From NCBI GenBank assembly GCA_963565915.1, contig OY751496.1:930001-994000 (forward strand): DNA of 64,000 nt, in the 5' to 3' direction. The stretch comes from Entoloma clypeatum (Eukaryota > Basidiomycota > Agaricomycetes > Agaricales > Entolomataceae). Positions 12,165 through 23,403 of this stretch are shown here, one piece after another. The position numbers were made by a program, and so were the translations under genes. The stretch's first letter is position 1; the number at the start of each line of letters is the position of its first letter. The notes under the pieces are model-generated. The model saw only the letters and a list, made by a program, of their open reading frames with translations. It made no database searches and had not been told where the DNA came from.

Positions 12165-12809
12165 CTAATGCCGCCACCCAACTTCATGACCATTCTCCAT
12201 CATTGGCTCAACAAAACCTCGAAAAACCCATGGCCGCTCCTCTTTCCCAGATTCTTCAATGTTGATTCGATCCTGAGACCACCGCATACCATAGCCCTTG
12301 GGAACTCTGACCTCATACACCAACACCTGGTGTGGCAGCCAGTGTAAGTTACGCCATGTCGCGCTATCCATAACTTTCCAAAATAACCCCAGTGCTCTCT
12401 CGTTGATACTCGCCACTGGTCCCGACGGAACGCCCCACCACCCGATGCTGCCCTGGTCGCCACCACTCCCATTCTGGCCAGTGAGCTGTCCTTCCTCGTT
12501 GCTTTTGTCTTTATCATGGGACCGAGAGCGATGAAAATGTTTCGACCACGCTCTTGCGCCCGCGGTGAGGTTCGCCTTGTTTGGTACAAGAAACGCAGCA
12601 AGGCAGATATCTGAAGATGGGGGTGTAGACCCTAGTGCAGAGCCTACCGTATAGGCCAGGCCATGTGTGAGGTGCACAAAGAGCGGGTCGGTGGGGAGAG
12701 GCGTGGTACCCTCCTCTTCGGAATGTTTGTGGAGGATGTCGAGCACTCGTTTGCGCTCTGCAGACGCTAAAGGCAATTCTTCCATCCCAAGGCAATATGG
12801 AGATTCCAT
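12165..12809 (-). CDS. Hypothetical fungal protein, 214 aa, single exon
   Basis: Uninterrupted frame from ATG at 12809 to TAG at 12165. The protein has a mixed, globular composition: hydrophobic strand-like segments (PLFVHLTHGLAYTVGSAL, DICLAAFLVPNK), a tract rich in Gly/Gln/charged residues around residues 95-120, and tryptophan-rich segments (NLHWLPHQVLVYEVRVP). The C-terminus FVEPMMENGHEVGWRH has the look of the conserved end of a widespread fungal family of unknown function that I recall with an ENGHE-GWRH type ending; this is memory-based and would need a search. No signal peptide, membrane helix or catalytic motif was seen. The reverse-strand frame (12298-12534) is a shadow. Confidence 0.7.
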   Translation of the reverse strand: MESPYCLGMEELPLASAERKRVLDILHKHSEEEGTTPLPTDPLFVHLTHGLAYTVGSALGSTPPSSDICLAAFLVPNKANLTAGARAWSKHFHRSRSHDKDKSNEEGQLTGQNGSGGDQGSIGWWGVPSGPVASINERALGLFWKVMDSATWRNLHWLPHQVLVYEVRVPKGYGMRWSQDRINIEESGKEERPWVFRGFVEPMMENGHEVGWRH

Positions 12810-12947
12810 GGTGATGACAGCAATGGTTGGTGCGCGAAAAGGCGGCCTCAGTGCTCACAAAACGTATTCGTGAATAGAAATGCACGCAGGCTGTGAATTG
12901 GTACAGTGATGTGGCGAAGAACTAGTATCAGTTGGTCCACTCAAGTG

Positions 12948-13517
12948 TCAGCCCGGTTGTGACAGAGTTAACAGATGTACGTTACAGTCTCTTGATGGCT
13001 TCAAGCATGGACTCCGCGATGGCCTCAAGCAAAGGATGCAAGAATCAAGATATCGATGATGAGTGAGTGCGGCAATATCTATTATTAGCCATTCCCGACT
13101 CCCGGTATCTCCGCCGCAGACGAGAATCATGCCCGACGCGCTGAGCAGATGCTGCTTCATTCTCTTTGCCGATCTGAGCTGTTTCCGGACGCGAAGGGCG
13201 ACCTTGACGGCATACTTGCGAACCCGCATTATCTGGGTCAACAAATTCGATATACGTATGTCTAGCAACCTGGCTATTGGGCAGTCATCGAAACATGCGT
13301 ACAAGACGTCGTCGACCTTCACGAGGACAAAAGCAGGGGGCTGTGCGGCTAAGACTGGGTATACCGACCGAACTGAAATTGAAAAGGTTTTGATTACGAA
13401 AGAAGGTTTTTGTCTGGCTTCAGGGGGAAGAACTGATTGAGGGAGAGCGTACAGGATCACGGAGATTGGACCGGTGCTCGATCTGAGCTGATCGAGTCCC
13501 GGAAAGCCGAACTTCAT
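12948..13517 (-). CDS. Doubtful ORF, 189 aa
   Basis: An open frame from ATG 13517 to 12948. Composition is basic in the middle (RVRKYAVKVALRVRKQLRSAKRMK) with hydrophobic stretches before it. A frame of 125 codons is open on the opposite strand at 13063-13440, which lowers the weight of either. No domain is recognised and no intron is needed. It could be a real basic protein or chance open sequence. Confidence 0.25.
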   Translation of the reverse strand: MKFGFPGLDQLRSSTGPISVILYALPQSVLPPEARQKPSFVIKTFSISVRSVYPVLAAQPPAFVLVKVDDVLYACFDDCPIARLLDIRISNLLTQIMRVRKYAVKVALRVRKQLRSAKRMKQHLLSASGMILVCGGDTGSREWLIIDIAALTHHRYLDSCILCLRPSRSPCLKPSRDCNVHLLTLSQPG

Positions 13518-13757
13518 GAGCTTTGTCCATCAGAGAACATGCCCCTTGGATGTTCTGCATCTGGGTAGACGGTCTTGAATACCACCGTGGAGTTGTGTCG
13601 GATATTACATCTCACTTCGTGAATGCTTCCGAAGCTGAATTGTCTATGATTCTCTGAATTATCTCTCGTACCTCTCTGTGAGTACAAGGAATACACCATT
13701 CGTCATGTTTTGATTGGTCCGGCGCCCAGGATTTCCTGACTATACTTGACCTTTCGG

Positions 13758-14461
13758 ATGCCGGTCTGCCCCGCGGCAACCGTCATCGTTCGTTTGCCCA
13801 AAGCCCCTAAGTACGCCCAGGAACAACACAACAATTGAGCAACACATAACCAACATCGATTCTTTGGAAAAGCCCACAGTATTCGGCAAAATCTGGAAAG
13901 AAATCAACGACGCCTGTCAGAAGAAGTTCCAAAAGCCTCTCGGACAGGCCTGTAGTATAATTCGTCCCAAAATTCCACCATCTTCGCCTATTGAACCTAT
14001 GGAACACCCATAATTTGCAATCAACTCGTCGGCAGTTGGAACCTGCGGATAACAAGCCTTTCTACGAACAAGCCGCATCCTGCCGCCATCCAACGAGATA
14101 GAACGGCCTACACGTAAACTTGGGCCGAAGGTTAGAACGCGTCCAACGCCTCGGAAAACGCCCCGGCGCGCGACCGGGGTTGTTGTTCAAGACGCCGCAC
14201 TTGTCAAAGAGGAAGAGGATGAGGCCCAAAACCTCGCCTCGCCCGTATTTTGGGTCAAGAAAGATGTGTACTCTTCCTGGGCGGAAAAGTCAAAGAAAGA
14301 GATGAGTACCTCGGAATTCGAAAAGGTAAGCGCCACTACCAGTGGCCGTCCGTTCTCAGTGTTCACTCACGGCAAATGAAAGCTCTGTGCTCATTGGGTT
14401 TCAGAATGGAGCTCACGGACCGATTAGGAGCTTCAAACCTCCAAGTTCTCACAACATTTGA
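13758..14461 (+). CDS. Probable multi-exon gene for a basic protein, structure provisional
   Basis: Several adjoining segments read as protein when spliced. A first exon from ATG 13758 reads MPVCPAATVIVRLPKAP and ends at a GTACGC donor near 13812. After an acceptor AAAAG near 13870 comes a Ser/Lys/Arg-rich segment (SAKSGKKSTTPVRRSSKS). Near 14180-14326 a strongly coding-like run reads VQDAALVKEEEDEAQN and then SPVFWVKKDVYSSWAEKSK. An intron 14327-14404 (GTAAGC...TTTCAG) leads to NGAHGPIRSFKPPSSHNI and a stop at 14459-14461. The junctions between 13950 and 14180 did not close in a single phase by hand, so internal exons are uncertain. No family is recognised. Confidence 0.4.
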
Positions 14462-14796
14462 TTCCCAAATAATATCCACGATTTCACTGGGCTAAGTGTT
14501 TTCCTGTCGGTCACTTACCATCGGTAATATCTCATCAATATCCATCCCATGAAGGCAGCACACCAATTCCTGATATGTTATACTAGAGGCGACATGGAAA
14601 AAGTCCGACGGAATTCCGCCCGGGATGGTAAGTAGCTTGACAAAGGACGTTACGATTGCAGTTGGTAACAGTTTTCTCTGCATTCCAAGCGAGAAGGGGT
14701 AAGAATATAATATCCAGCGATAGGGATATAAGCAATGTAGGAAAGGAAGCAAGTCATACATACATACACCTGACGCTCGTGTCAGCTTCGGAAAGT

Positions 14797-15937
14797 TCAT
14801 ACCAAGATTTCACCTCGGTAATCCAAGAAATGCAATAATTTGCTACTTTTACTGAGATGGCGCTTCACGTCCTGCAAATACTTTTCAGTGATGTGGATTG
14901 TGACCCGATGTAGCGATGGGAATCGGGGGCTCGTCATAAGTTTGTCCAGCCTCAACCAAAATTCAATATCGTCGTTGGGAGGGAACCACGCTTCAAATTC
15001 GATCTCCTCGACCAGAGAAGAACCGACTTGCGGGAGAAGATGCAGGAGATGTTGCACAGGGTGTTCCCAAACATTGACAGCTAGCGTGCGCAGGTCTGTA
15101 AGATGCGCAAGGCCAATGTCTACCATGCTAAGGACCGCGCGTGCTAAAACGTATCGGATGTAAGCTCTTTTTTTCTGCATCACGCAACAGACGATCATTT
15201 AACGCACTTGAGGCCTTCGAGTTCAGCGTGAGATGGCGCAAAGACGCGCCGTGTCGCTCAAAGTATGCTCCGACGGGTCCAGCGGCTTCGTGGTCCGAAA
15301 GTCCGAGGATCATGGTCTGGAGTCGGGGTAAAGGTCGGTGGTGCGTGAGCCATCGCAAGAAGTACGGCTTCACACAGCGGTACTCAATCGCCCGCAGGCG
15401 TGAGGAGATGGCGACTTCGCTAGGAGGAAAGGCCGTTTCGTTGTCATATCTCCAATCCGTCCCCGATATAACGAGGTTTTCCAACAATGGAAAGGAACTG
15501 ATAAACGTGGCAACCTCGTGGAATTTACCACAGTTGATCCAGATGTCGAGATTCGTTATCGTCTGGAAGTAATTTGGAATGATGGAGATATCGTGTGGGA
15601 CTTTCCCCGAGTTGAGGATAGTGACCTTGAGTGCTACATGCGGTCGGAGATTATGGGCGAGGATCGGCATGGACTCCAAGAACCAGGCGAGATGGAGGCA
15701 CATCTGTAATGAGAGGGTCCGGATGTGCGGTGCAATGGAAGGGCCACCTTGAGACTGGAGCAGTGCGAGGAAACGTCTTCCGTTGCACATATCAAGCTTG
15801 ACATCGGAGAAGAGGTGAGATCTGCTGGATGAAACCCAGCGCTTGCAGACGGTACTGCAGTTGCGGAGAGTTTTGGTGTCACCGTGGAAGTGGTCAACGA
15901 TGGTGTCGATTAATTCGGTTGGAAGGGTGGAGGCCAT
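14797..15937 (-). CDS. F-box protein with LRR-like C-terminal part
   Basis: Exon 1 starts at ATG 15937 with a clear F-box: LPTELIDTIVDHFHGD followed by TLRNCSTVCKRWVSSSRSHL. The intron lies near 15150-15210 (donor GTGCGT after KAS, acceptor TTTTAG) and joins to TRAVLSMVDIGLAHLTDL; the stop is near 14797. Leucine-rich segments follow at LENLVISG, LRHLTLNS and LRTLAVNV. The protein is about 380 residues, usual for basidiomycete F-box proteins. The F-box binds Skp1 and the rest would select the target of an SCF ubiquitin ligase; which target is unknown. The family is heavily expanded in Agaricomycetes. Confidence 0.8.
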
Positions 15938-16185
15938 GCTGGGATTAGGGGAATGTTTGTGAGTGGTGCGATGGCAATAAATATGCAGGGCTCCACGGGT
16001 ATGACACGGTCACGATAGCGTCCTCGTGGTGCCGAAGACAAGATTATTATTATCAAATCCAAGTTCCAGAATCCAAAGTCGTACTATACAGCACATAGTG
16101 AGAAGAAAGACCACAGAATATGGACGATACGTGATCTATTATTATGGCAGACGGCTGATCATTGACCACAAAGGAGGCTGGTCAT

Positions 16186-18131
16186 CTAATCTGTCATGGA
16201 GGAATGATGATCATCGATCATACGTGGATGGGGTAAATCCCCCCGCTTGGCATACAGGTCTACCACTGGCGGTGTTCCGGCAACTTGGAGTTCCTTGGCA
16301 ACTTTCTCTGCCCCTTCAAACACGCGCAAGAGGTTGCCTCCAGTCAACCCAGCCAAGTCATATTTGGTCCATCCGCGTCTATAAAGCTCGGCGATCTGGA
16401 CACAGGAAGAATTCCCAACATCAGCCGCAATGAAAAGGGTCGGGGAAGGGTGGGTACAAATCAATCACCAATGCGGGATACTTTGACACGTCTTCCAGCC
16501 CAATGGGAGTCTCGTCTATGCCGTCATAATCACTTCCGATGCCAACGCTGAGATAGCGAGAAAGAAGATCGGTGTTATGGCAGGACAAATGAAGGACCTA
16601 GCTTACTGTTTCTTCCCCGCAACCTCAGCGATATGTTCGATATGATCCGCAACTGCTACAAGATTCGCCTTTCCTGGATCAGCAACAAAGAAAGGGGCAA
16701 AATTGACCTATCAGTCAGTGTTGCTAAATCAGTCAACAGGGAAGGGAAAGAAAAGATCAGAATACCATAACGATCGCATCTCTCTGGCCTTCACTTGTTC
16801 CAATCAGACGTAGCACCTCGTCTGGAACATTCCGTGGAACATCATGGATAGCTCGTGCAGAAGAATGTGACCAGATGACGGGGGCTTTGGAATACTGGAG
16901 GGCTTGCGTGGCCGTGGCGTCCGAGGTATGTGAAAGATCAACGAGGACTCCTAGGCGATTCATTTCATCGATCAAGGAGTATCCGAAACGACTGCGGGAT
17001 AGTTAGAACACACGTTCCATATGCTCAATCGATGCGATTAGTACGAACCTTAAACCACCATGTAGGGGAATGATACCGGGCAGATAGCCACATGAATCCG
17101 CAAATGCGTTATGACAAGTGTGCGTAAGGGTCACATACCGCACACCCAGGGCGTGGTATTGGCGAAGCACAGCGATAGAGTTTCCGAGTTGATGCCCACT
17201 AATCGGAGTATCAGACGAAACAGAATATTCTTTGTATAGTGAACAACGCACCCTTCTACTCCGAGAAGGCTGGCAATTTTGCCATTGTTGATAGCGGACT
17301 TGATATCTTCTGAGCCGAGTGCAAAATGGAATGTCTATTGCGATCCCAGGCAAGGATGAGGTGGATGTCATATGCATGGTAGGTTACTGCCACTTACTTC
17401 GGGGTATTTTGTGATCAGGAGTTTGGCTATATCGATTTGTTCGAGGGTATCACTGTGATAATACTAAGAAGGTGCGAAGAACGGAGGGGAAACGGCCTAC
17501 CGAACACGCCATGTTGCATTCAAGAACTCTTCGCCAGCAACCTCAGATTCGGGGCACTGAACGAAAGTTGACCTGGTGGGCGATTTGTAAGGGGATTTAA
17601 AAGAGGAGGGGCACTGAATGCTCACCAGAAGAATCCTCCGACTTTTCCTTCTCTCAACCGAGGAATATCAACATGTCCAGGCATGCGAGAGGTGAGGTCG
17701 ATAGCAGAGACATTATTGGCGAACGAAGAGCGGGCGAGTATCGGCAAGTCTATCGCATAGCTCGCGTCGTGTGGCTATTCCGGACGTAGCTGACACGAAC
17801 GTACCAATGTGCCCATCCTACAAAGGCAAGTTTGCCTTATTATTTAAAGACTAGAACATTGCGGAGGCAGTTGAAGGCTCACAATCACTGGAGCGTTTTT
17901 GAGGATTACAATAGCCGCGGCCTTTGGATCTTTTGGTAGGAAGCCTAGCCATGGATAGATTTCGGAGAATACGGAGGGAAAGAAGGCGAGGGGGATGAGT
18001 AAGGCAAAGAAAACGAGGATGAGCCCTCCCGAAACGACTCGTGACTTAATGTTTGGCTTGCTTTCTTCATCATCGTCGTCGTTGCTGACGCTACTCAGAA
18101 GTGGGGAGGATTCGGTGTCCTGGGGTGGCAT
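16186..18131 (-). CDS. Membrane dipeptidase, peptidase family M19
   Basis: About nine exons on the minus strand. The first (ATG 18129-18131, [12 protein letters not shown]) carries an acidic cytosolic head and one membrane helix ([17 protein letters not shown]), so this is a type II membrane enzyme with the catalytic domain outside. Zinc-site motifs of M19 are in order: DGHID (completed across introns near 17730-17810), GVEGGHQLG, LSHTSD, SHSSARA and GSDYDG. The C-terminal part [20 protein letters not shown] is typical, and the stop is at 16186. M19 enzymes cleave dipeptides with a two-zinc centre; fungal members act on glutathione-derived Cys-Gly conjugates or D-amino-acid dipeptides. There are no secondary-metabolite genes beside it, so a general role in peptide or glutathione turnover is more likely than toxin maturation. 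Confidence 0.88.
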
Positions 18132-18261
18132 GAGGGCAGAGAGCACAGTAGCGACACATGGTTGCTTGACCGTGTACAATGTTGTATCATTTCGACCAAA
18201 TTCACATCAAATTTATTCTGCATCATCATTCGTATAGGATCTAGTGTAATCCCCACAATTA

Positions 18262-18473
18262 GGGTTTCAAACATGCGCAACTCGAGGTCAACATGAGCCT
18301 CGACTCGAGCCCCAACTTGAATTGTGAATTGGGACCTCCGAATGATCGAGGTGGAAGTTGAGGGAACTGCAAGTTGGGCTTTTGAATCGGCCTCATGAGC
18401 CCAATTCCAAACCTCAACTTCTGTGGAAAAAGTGAGTTCGAATTGAGTTGAGTTCGCCACGTTTGAAACACCC
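18262..18473. mobile_element. MITE-like element with imperfect terminal inverted repeats
   Basis: A 212-bp segment begins GGGTTTCAAACATGCGCAAC and ends with the imperfect reverse complement (GTTGAGTTCGCCACGTTTGAA then ACACCC). Both ends are flanked by TA, the target duplication of Tc1/mariner-type elements. The interior has no coding capacity and repeats the words TTGAATT and CAACTTG. It lies upstream of the dipeptidase gene. The superfamily is inferred from the TA flank only. Confidence 0.6.
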
Positions 18474-18783
18474 TATTGATGTGTCTCAATCAAAAGAAGA
18501 GCATCATATCCTCATTGAACTCAGAAAGCTCTGCTTACATTCAATCTTTCCTGTGATCGCGCAAGGGATGGGAACAATTCTTTAATTGCCACCGCATATC
18601 ATTGAAGTCGTTTGAGGATAATGGTACATGCAATCAGAAAGGAAGAAGTACAGTGCACGGCGTGGTGTCGTTGGACAGTGATACAAGGGGCTTTAGGAAG
18701 TGAATCCGGTGTAGGTTGTTGTGGGAGGACTACAACAAGGGTAAGAGAACGCCTCGTTGCATAGCATGAAAATCGCCTCACTG
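18474..18783. other. Gap between MITE-like element and minus-strand fragment
   Basis: About 300 bases with only short frames. Nothing supported. Confidence 0.4.
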
Positions 18784-19280
18784 TCAAATGGGGTAGACCT
18801 CATACCATCCTGGCTGAATGCCGAGGTACTCATAGTATTCCCGAAGGAAATCGGTATTGTTTGCTCGATCTAGGGTCGCTTTGATTTCTGTTGCTCGCGA
18901 GTATGATGGCTGGCGCTGGCGATCGCCCCTTGTAGTAAACCCCCTTTCTCTTATGCCAGCCGTTCTGAGGTCGTCCATCTAGAATATCATCCCAGGCGAG
19001 CTGTTCTCTGACAAACGCCTTTTGGGTGGGGGCGATTCCACGTGATTCAGCCCACAGCGAAACCGAAGACTTTGAGAGGAGAGAAGTTTTTCGGATCGTT
19101 GTTGCGCAAAGCTGGGCGAGATGGGATTATGAGTCCAGCTGTGAGGTTCTGTTTAGCCCTAGAGAAAGTGAGCGAGTTAATAGAAAGGACGTACATGTCG
19201 AAGGACGAGGTTCGTGTGGTGGGCTTGAAGGGTATGTGTATGTCACGTGACTCATCCACATCGCAGCAGATGATATCCAC
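18784..19280 (-). pseudogene. Coding-like fragments, gene model unresolved
   Basis: Two minus-strand pieces look coded. The upstream piece (from ATG 19280) reads MDIICCDVDESRDIHIPF and later LRNNDPKNFSPLKVFGF before a stop at 19047. The downstream piece (18978 to 18784) reads DRANNTDFLREYYEYLGI followed by QPGWYEVYPI and a stop. No splice pair was found that joins both in one frame; the sequence between them is open in a different frame (AFVREQLAWDDIL). This may be a small multi-exon gene or a decayed one. The family is not recognised. Confidence 0.3.
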
Positions 19281-19380
19281 GACGAACCACTGTCACCGTG
19301 AATGACGCCGCCTTGGCCTCCAATCCCGCCATCACCCTCCCTCCCTTTCCCGCCCCGCAGCTTTCGCATTCCAGCCCAAC

Positions 19381-20400
19381 TTGGCATCAGTCGTCATCCC
19401 GCAGAACTCGTCCCGGTTTCTCTATGGCACCCTTACCAGCGAGCGTCTAGGAACTCTCTTCTGGAAAGTAGGCGTTCGTGCCGTCACCGTCCATGTCAGT
19501 GGTCAACGTTCAACCACACCTCGTTGGCATCGGCAGGTCCAATACCGGCGCTGTCATCCCCAGCGCAGTCCTCGACTCTGGGCCGGGTGTGTCGCTCGTC
19601 CTCACCACTTCTGCAGTTGCCAAAGCCATAGGCGACGTCAATCCCGCCAGTGACGGCAGCTGTGCGTTCTCCCTCATTCCTTATTCACTGCACGCGCTCA
19701 GGTTCCCTACAACTCACCACCGAGCCCCCAAAGGACACCCAAGCCGAACTTTGCATCGCCCTCAATCACCCCGCATACACCAAAGTCGGCGATGTCACCC
19801 TCCGCGTCCCATTCCTCCACAGCATCTACCCCGTCATGGCCTACGGCACACCCACTCCAACGGCACACCCCCAGACCAACACCACCGGCGGCGACACGCG
19901 GGACTTGCCCCACGGCTCGAACTGATGGCGCTGACAGACCCGACGGAGGCCTTGGAGGAGTTCGAGCGCGTGGAGGTGCTCGACCAGGCGATCGACCAGA
20001 ATACCTGGGGAAGTCACGGCATGAAACAGTCCACCTACCGCCTGGTAAAGAACGATCTTGCTATCATACTCCAGACTAGGTCTCGACGCCTTCGGGGCCG
20101 CCCTCACACGTAGATACCCCGGCTTGTCCGTACCACGTCTTGACCCCGTCGTCCAAGACCACAGCTACTACATCCCCATCCCCTCCGTCGCCATCGCCGG
20201 TAATAGAGATGTTCGCAGCCCGAGTGTACTGCATGTACGCTTCTTATCCCAACATCCGCATAACATCCTCCATGCACGGAAGATCCTGTATATAGTCCTT
20301 CCCGCTCCCCGTCCGCTCCTCGTCACCCCCAACTCACTCAGGTTGATCCCAATCAGTAACGGCCCACTCCACCCGGACGTCTCCCTGCTGCACGTCTGAA
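19381..20400 (+). pseudogene. Degenerate coding region, possibly aspartic-peptidase-related
   Basis: Protein-like pieces change frame repeatedly: FLYGTLTSERLGTLFWKVG near 19420, then in another frame VNVQPHLVGIGRSNTGAV and VLDSGPGVSLVLTTSAVAKA near 19500-19630, then TLRVPFLHSIYP near 19800 and LEEFERVEVLDQAI near 19955. The VLDSG...SLVLT stretch resembles the second active-site loop (D-S/T-G) of A1 aspartic peptidases, but the partner loop and flap were not found. Frame changes without clear splice sites suggest a decayed gene. Low certainty for both coding status and family. Confidence 0.25.
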
Positions 20401-20479
20401 TCTCCTTCGGAAGTGCCATCACGATGCTCATGCGATACCTTCCCGCTCAGGCTTTGGTCATCCACTCCAACCCCATACC

Positions 20480-21562
20480 TTGACATTGTTCGTGTGCATC
20501 TCAACTTATCTGTCTGATCGGAAAATGGTTTTCGCGGAATAGAGAAAGTTTCAAACTTGAATACTGCCGTGCTCTGCAGCAACCCACTCCCCCAGTGTAA
20601 TTTGAATCGTGACGTCATGAAGGGTATGTTTGGGGTATGTAAGAAACAATAAACTTTCGCCAGCGCGGCTTCTACAGGAGGCGCTGTCGACTCTGCAGAC
20701 GCTGGTGCGGATGCGGCAACGTTTTTGGATAACGTTGAAGGGTTGAAGGGTCCGTGGCTTGCAATGGGTCAACTGAGATGTTGACGGTGACGACGGGCAG
20801 TGAAGGAGGTACGATGGTAAGAGCCGGCGGTTCTTCAGCTGTCATCAGTGGCGCGGGGAGTGCGGGCGTGCGCAGATTATGGTAGGCGTGGTGAACCGGT
20901 TGTTTGGCAACCGAGGGTCGGAATGGGAGGGTGCATAATCGGGCTCGCGGCCTTTGCTGGCCCGCTAGGAGTTTGAGAGGTCTGCCACCAAGTGGAGGAC
21001 GTCAGCGAGATTGAAATGGTGACAACGCGCAGGTGATGGTGCTCTTGTCCTGGGAGGGAGAGCGTAGAGCGTAGAGAACGGCTGATCACGATGCGAAAGG
21101 GGCCGAGGTCGCACCGGGGAGGGGACCAGACCAGACAGGACCTCGTCGATGAGGTGATGTCGATGATAGTTGGATCATTGGATGAAGTGTGAAATGTGAT
21201 GTGATGTATGTTTTTGTCGATCTTTACTGCCGTAACGGCCGTCAGCGGCGAAACCGGGACTGGGACCCGTAGCGTCAAGAATACTTCATCACACCCAATG
21301 GGTCCGGTACAATACGGCAGCAGTGTCCAACCCTAGTACGAAACTTGCAGGTGGATGATCTCGATTGTGGGGGGAACACCGAGCAGGGGAGAGAAAGAGT
21401 CGTCAATGCCACCATCGATTTCCGCTAGTCACTGAGACCATTGTTCTTAAGAATCCAGGAAATCCTACATAGAAACATTGAATATCGAATTTTCAAAGAT
21501 ACAATATGTAAAAAGAACCCTGTCGCATACTTCAATTGTGTTACAATTCTCTCTCTCTCTCT
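20480..21562. other. Intergenic stretch with a CT microsatellite
   Basis: Open frames here have no protein-like features. A CT dinucleotide run lies at about 21548-21564, just before the stop end of the next minus-strand gene. Nothing else is supported. Confidence 0.4.
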
Positions 21563-22383
21563 CTAGCCGATCTTCCAAGCTGCTGAGGTAGGCATGCCAG
21601 CAACGTGCTGATCAAGAAGACCAATGATGGATGCATGTGGATGGTGTCCAGGTTCCCAGCGATCAACCTCGATGTGGCCGGCACCACCTGGTTGCCAACT
21701 GAGAGTTCCAGTCACATGATAGAGGTTGCGATGCTTGAGGATTATCGAGAGTTCACCCATGTGATGGTGGGCCCGTAATAGATCATGTCTGGAATGATTT
21801 CGTCGAGAGTTCGACAGATCGCAGGAAGGTAGCAATAATAGCGGGATGTCGCCGCCAGAGCTCTAAGACCGGCACGGTCACGTATAGGATTGGTTGCGGC
21901 GGAGAGCGTCCAAGTCTCGGAAAGTACGAAAGACTGTTCGCGGGACCAGAAGTTTTGAGTGTCAACTTCCTCCGACATGGATGAGGTAATGCTGGCACTG
22001 TCCATGCCAATCAAGTCGTGCGCATTCAAAGAGTTGACCCACTCTACAACACCAACATCTTCCCCTTCCGTGACATGCCAACGCACAAACTCGAATCCAA
22101 ATGCCGACTCGGTCGTTCTGGACACATTGACTCTGGTTGCTCCAGGTCCATGCGCCTCAAGAAGGAACTGTAGAGATTCGGCTCTGATCGCTGGCGCATG
22201 CGAACCTCGAACAAAGCTAGGACCGAGACAGATCTCGTAGCATCGATTACCCTGACCAGACAGTCCTCCGTAGGTCGGGAATGATGAGAGCCTGGAAATA
22301 GTAGCGATAGCATCCCCGGAAGATTCAACCTGCTCCAAGATGTCAAAAACGGTATAACAGTAATCGATAAGACTTGCCATCAT
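21563..22383 (-). CDS. Hypothetical protein, with frame offset near the C-terminus
   Basis: The main frame runs from ATG 22383 (a second ATG follows directly) to a stop at 21742, 213 residues, with globular composition (CYEICLGPSFVRGSHAPA, FGFEFVRWHVTEGED). Just before that stop, another frame continues with equally protein-like sequence: GELSIILKHRNLYHVTGTLS, then PGGAGHIEVDRWEPGHH, to a stop at 21563. The two readings meet at about 21755 within one base. The distance is too short for an intron, so a single-base frameshift is the simplest explanation; the gene may be newly damaged, or the shift may be a sequence error. Family not recognised. Confidence 0.5.
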
Positions 22384-22565
22384 GGTTTCTGGAAGACCTT
22401 AAGATCGGCATTTTCCGACATGAGCCTCTGGTTGGCCACTTGGCGCTTTGGCGATTTTGCAGCGATATATCATAGATTCCGAGTCTATTCCCTCAATATT
22501 TGAACATGTTGCTTGCAGCTGCATTTTATATTCCACTTTACTAGGCACATTATATCTGAGTTCCG

Positions 22566-22602
22566 TTACAGACGTTTCCGAAAATCATGTCCACGTGTAT
22601 TT
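22566..22602 (+). repeat. 37-bp perfect inverted repeat, left arm
   Basis: Begins TTACAGACGTTTCCG and ends CACGTGTATTT. Its exact reverse complement is at 23465-23501. On the plus strand it sits in a short frame reading TDVSENHVHVYL, the same peptide that the right arm encodes on the minus strand. Confidence 0.85.
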
Positions 22603-22638
22603 GGTGGAATGGAAAATACTGAAAAATGTGGAAAAATG

Positions 22639-23403
22639 AGAAAAATGAGAAAAATCCTGAGGGGCTCCTCATCGCCTTGTACAAGCCTCTATGACCACCA
22701 AACACAACCATAAGATCGGCCGTTAGTCTCTTCAAGACACTGGCACAAAGTTTCTGGGGCGAAAGTCGGACGAGCCCTCGACACGATGGTATCAATGATC
22801 CTCAAGTCTCAGCAGGCAGCACCACAGTAGAGGACATGGAAGCACTTGGATAGAGAAGGGAAACAACAATGTGGAGGTGTAGCTGGTAACCGAAACGGTG
22901 TGTGGCGCCCGAACCTAATCACTTCTCGAGTTCACCCTCCACGTACAACTTGCAGGGCCTCGTCGTATGCTGCAACAAACACATCTTATCAGTCACTCAC
23001 TCGACCGCCCCATCTCAGAGCTCTGGCTCCGCCTTCCACGATCTTCAGCCAAGTCTCGACTGGGCACTTGACAAAGCCAGCTTTCGGATGGCAACAGCTT
23101 CGCGGGACGGTGATCCAGATCCTCGTTGCGAGGCGAGAAGCGGTGGCGAACCAGCACACTCGGAGTCACTTGAGGTCACTTGGAGTCACCAGGCTTATTC
23201 GCACCTCCTGACACTTCCCAGTGCTCAGCACTCCGCAAAACAACAAAACCATGCCCTGCAACGGATCCAGAGGTATAAAAGTGGGAAACTACGACCTTCC
23301 TGTCCTCCGACCGATGAGGCCTTCGTCATCACTTTTTCTTGACCTATTAAAAAATATTCCTCCATAGTCTCATTTATATATCCTGTCACCTATTTCTTAT
23401 ATT
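22639..23403. other. Interior of the inverted-repeat pair, no clear gene
   Basis: An AT-rich start with repeated GAAAAATGAG-like words (22615-22660) is followed by a 146-codon frame (22902-23342) without recognisable features. No transposase motif is visible. If the arms are transposon ends, this would be a non-autonomous element. Confidence 0.35.

Noticed and set aside
16186..18131. Idea that the M19 dipeptidase belongs to a sulfur-toxin gene cluster of the gliotoxin kind
   Set aside because: No peptide synthetase, P450, glutathione transferase or methyltransferase gene lies nearby.
20877..21278. 133-codon minus-strand frame
   Set aside because: Ser/Thr/Pro-rich without domain, splice support or start context; most likely chance.
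22448..22639. 63-codon frame containing TDVSENHVHVYL
   Set aside because: It depends on the left arm of the 37-bp inverted repeat and has no protein-like flanks; treated as a repeat rather than a gene.
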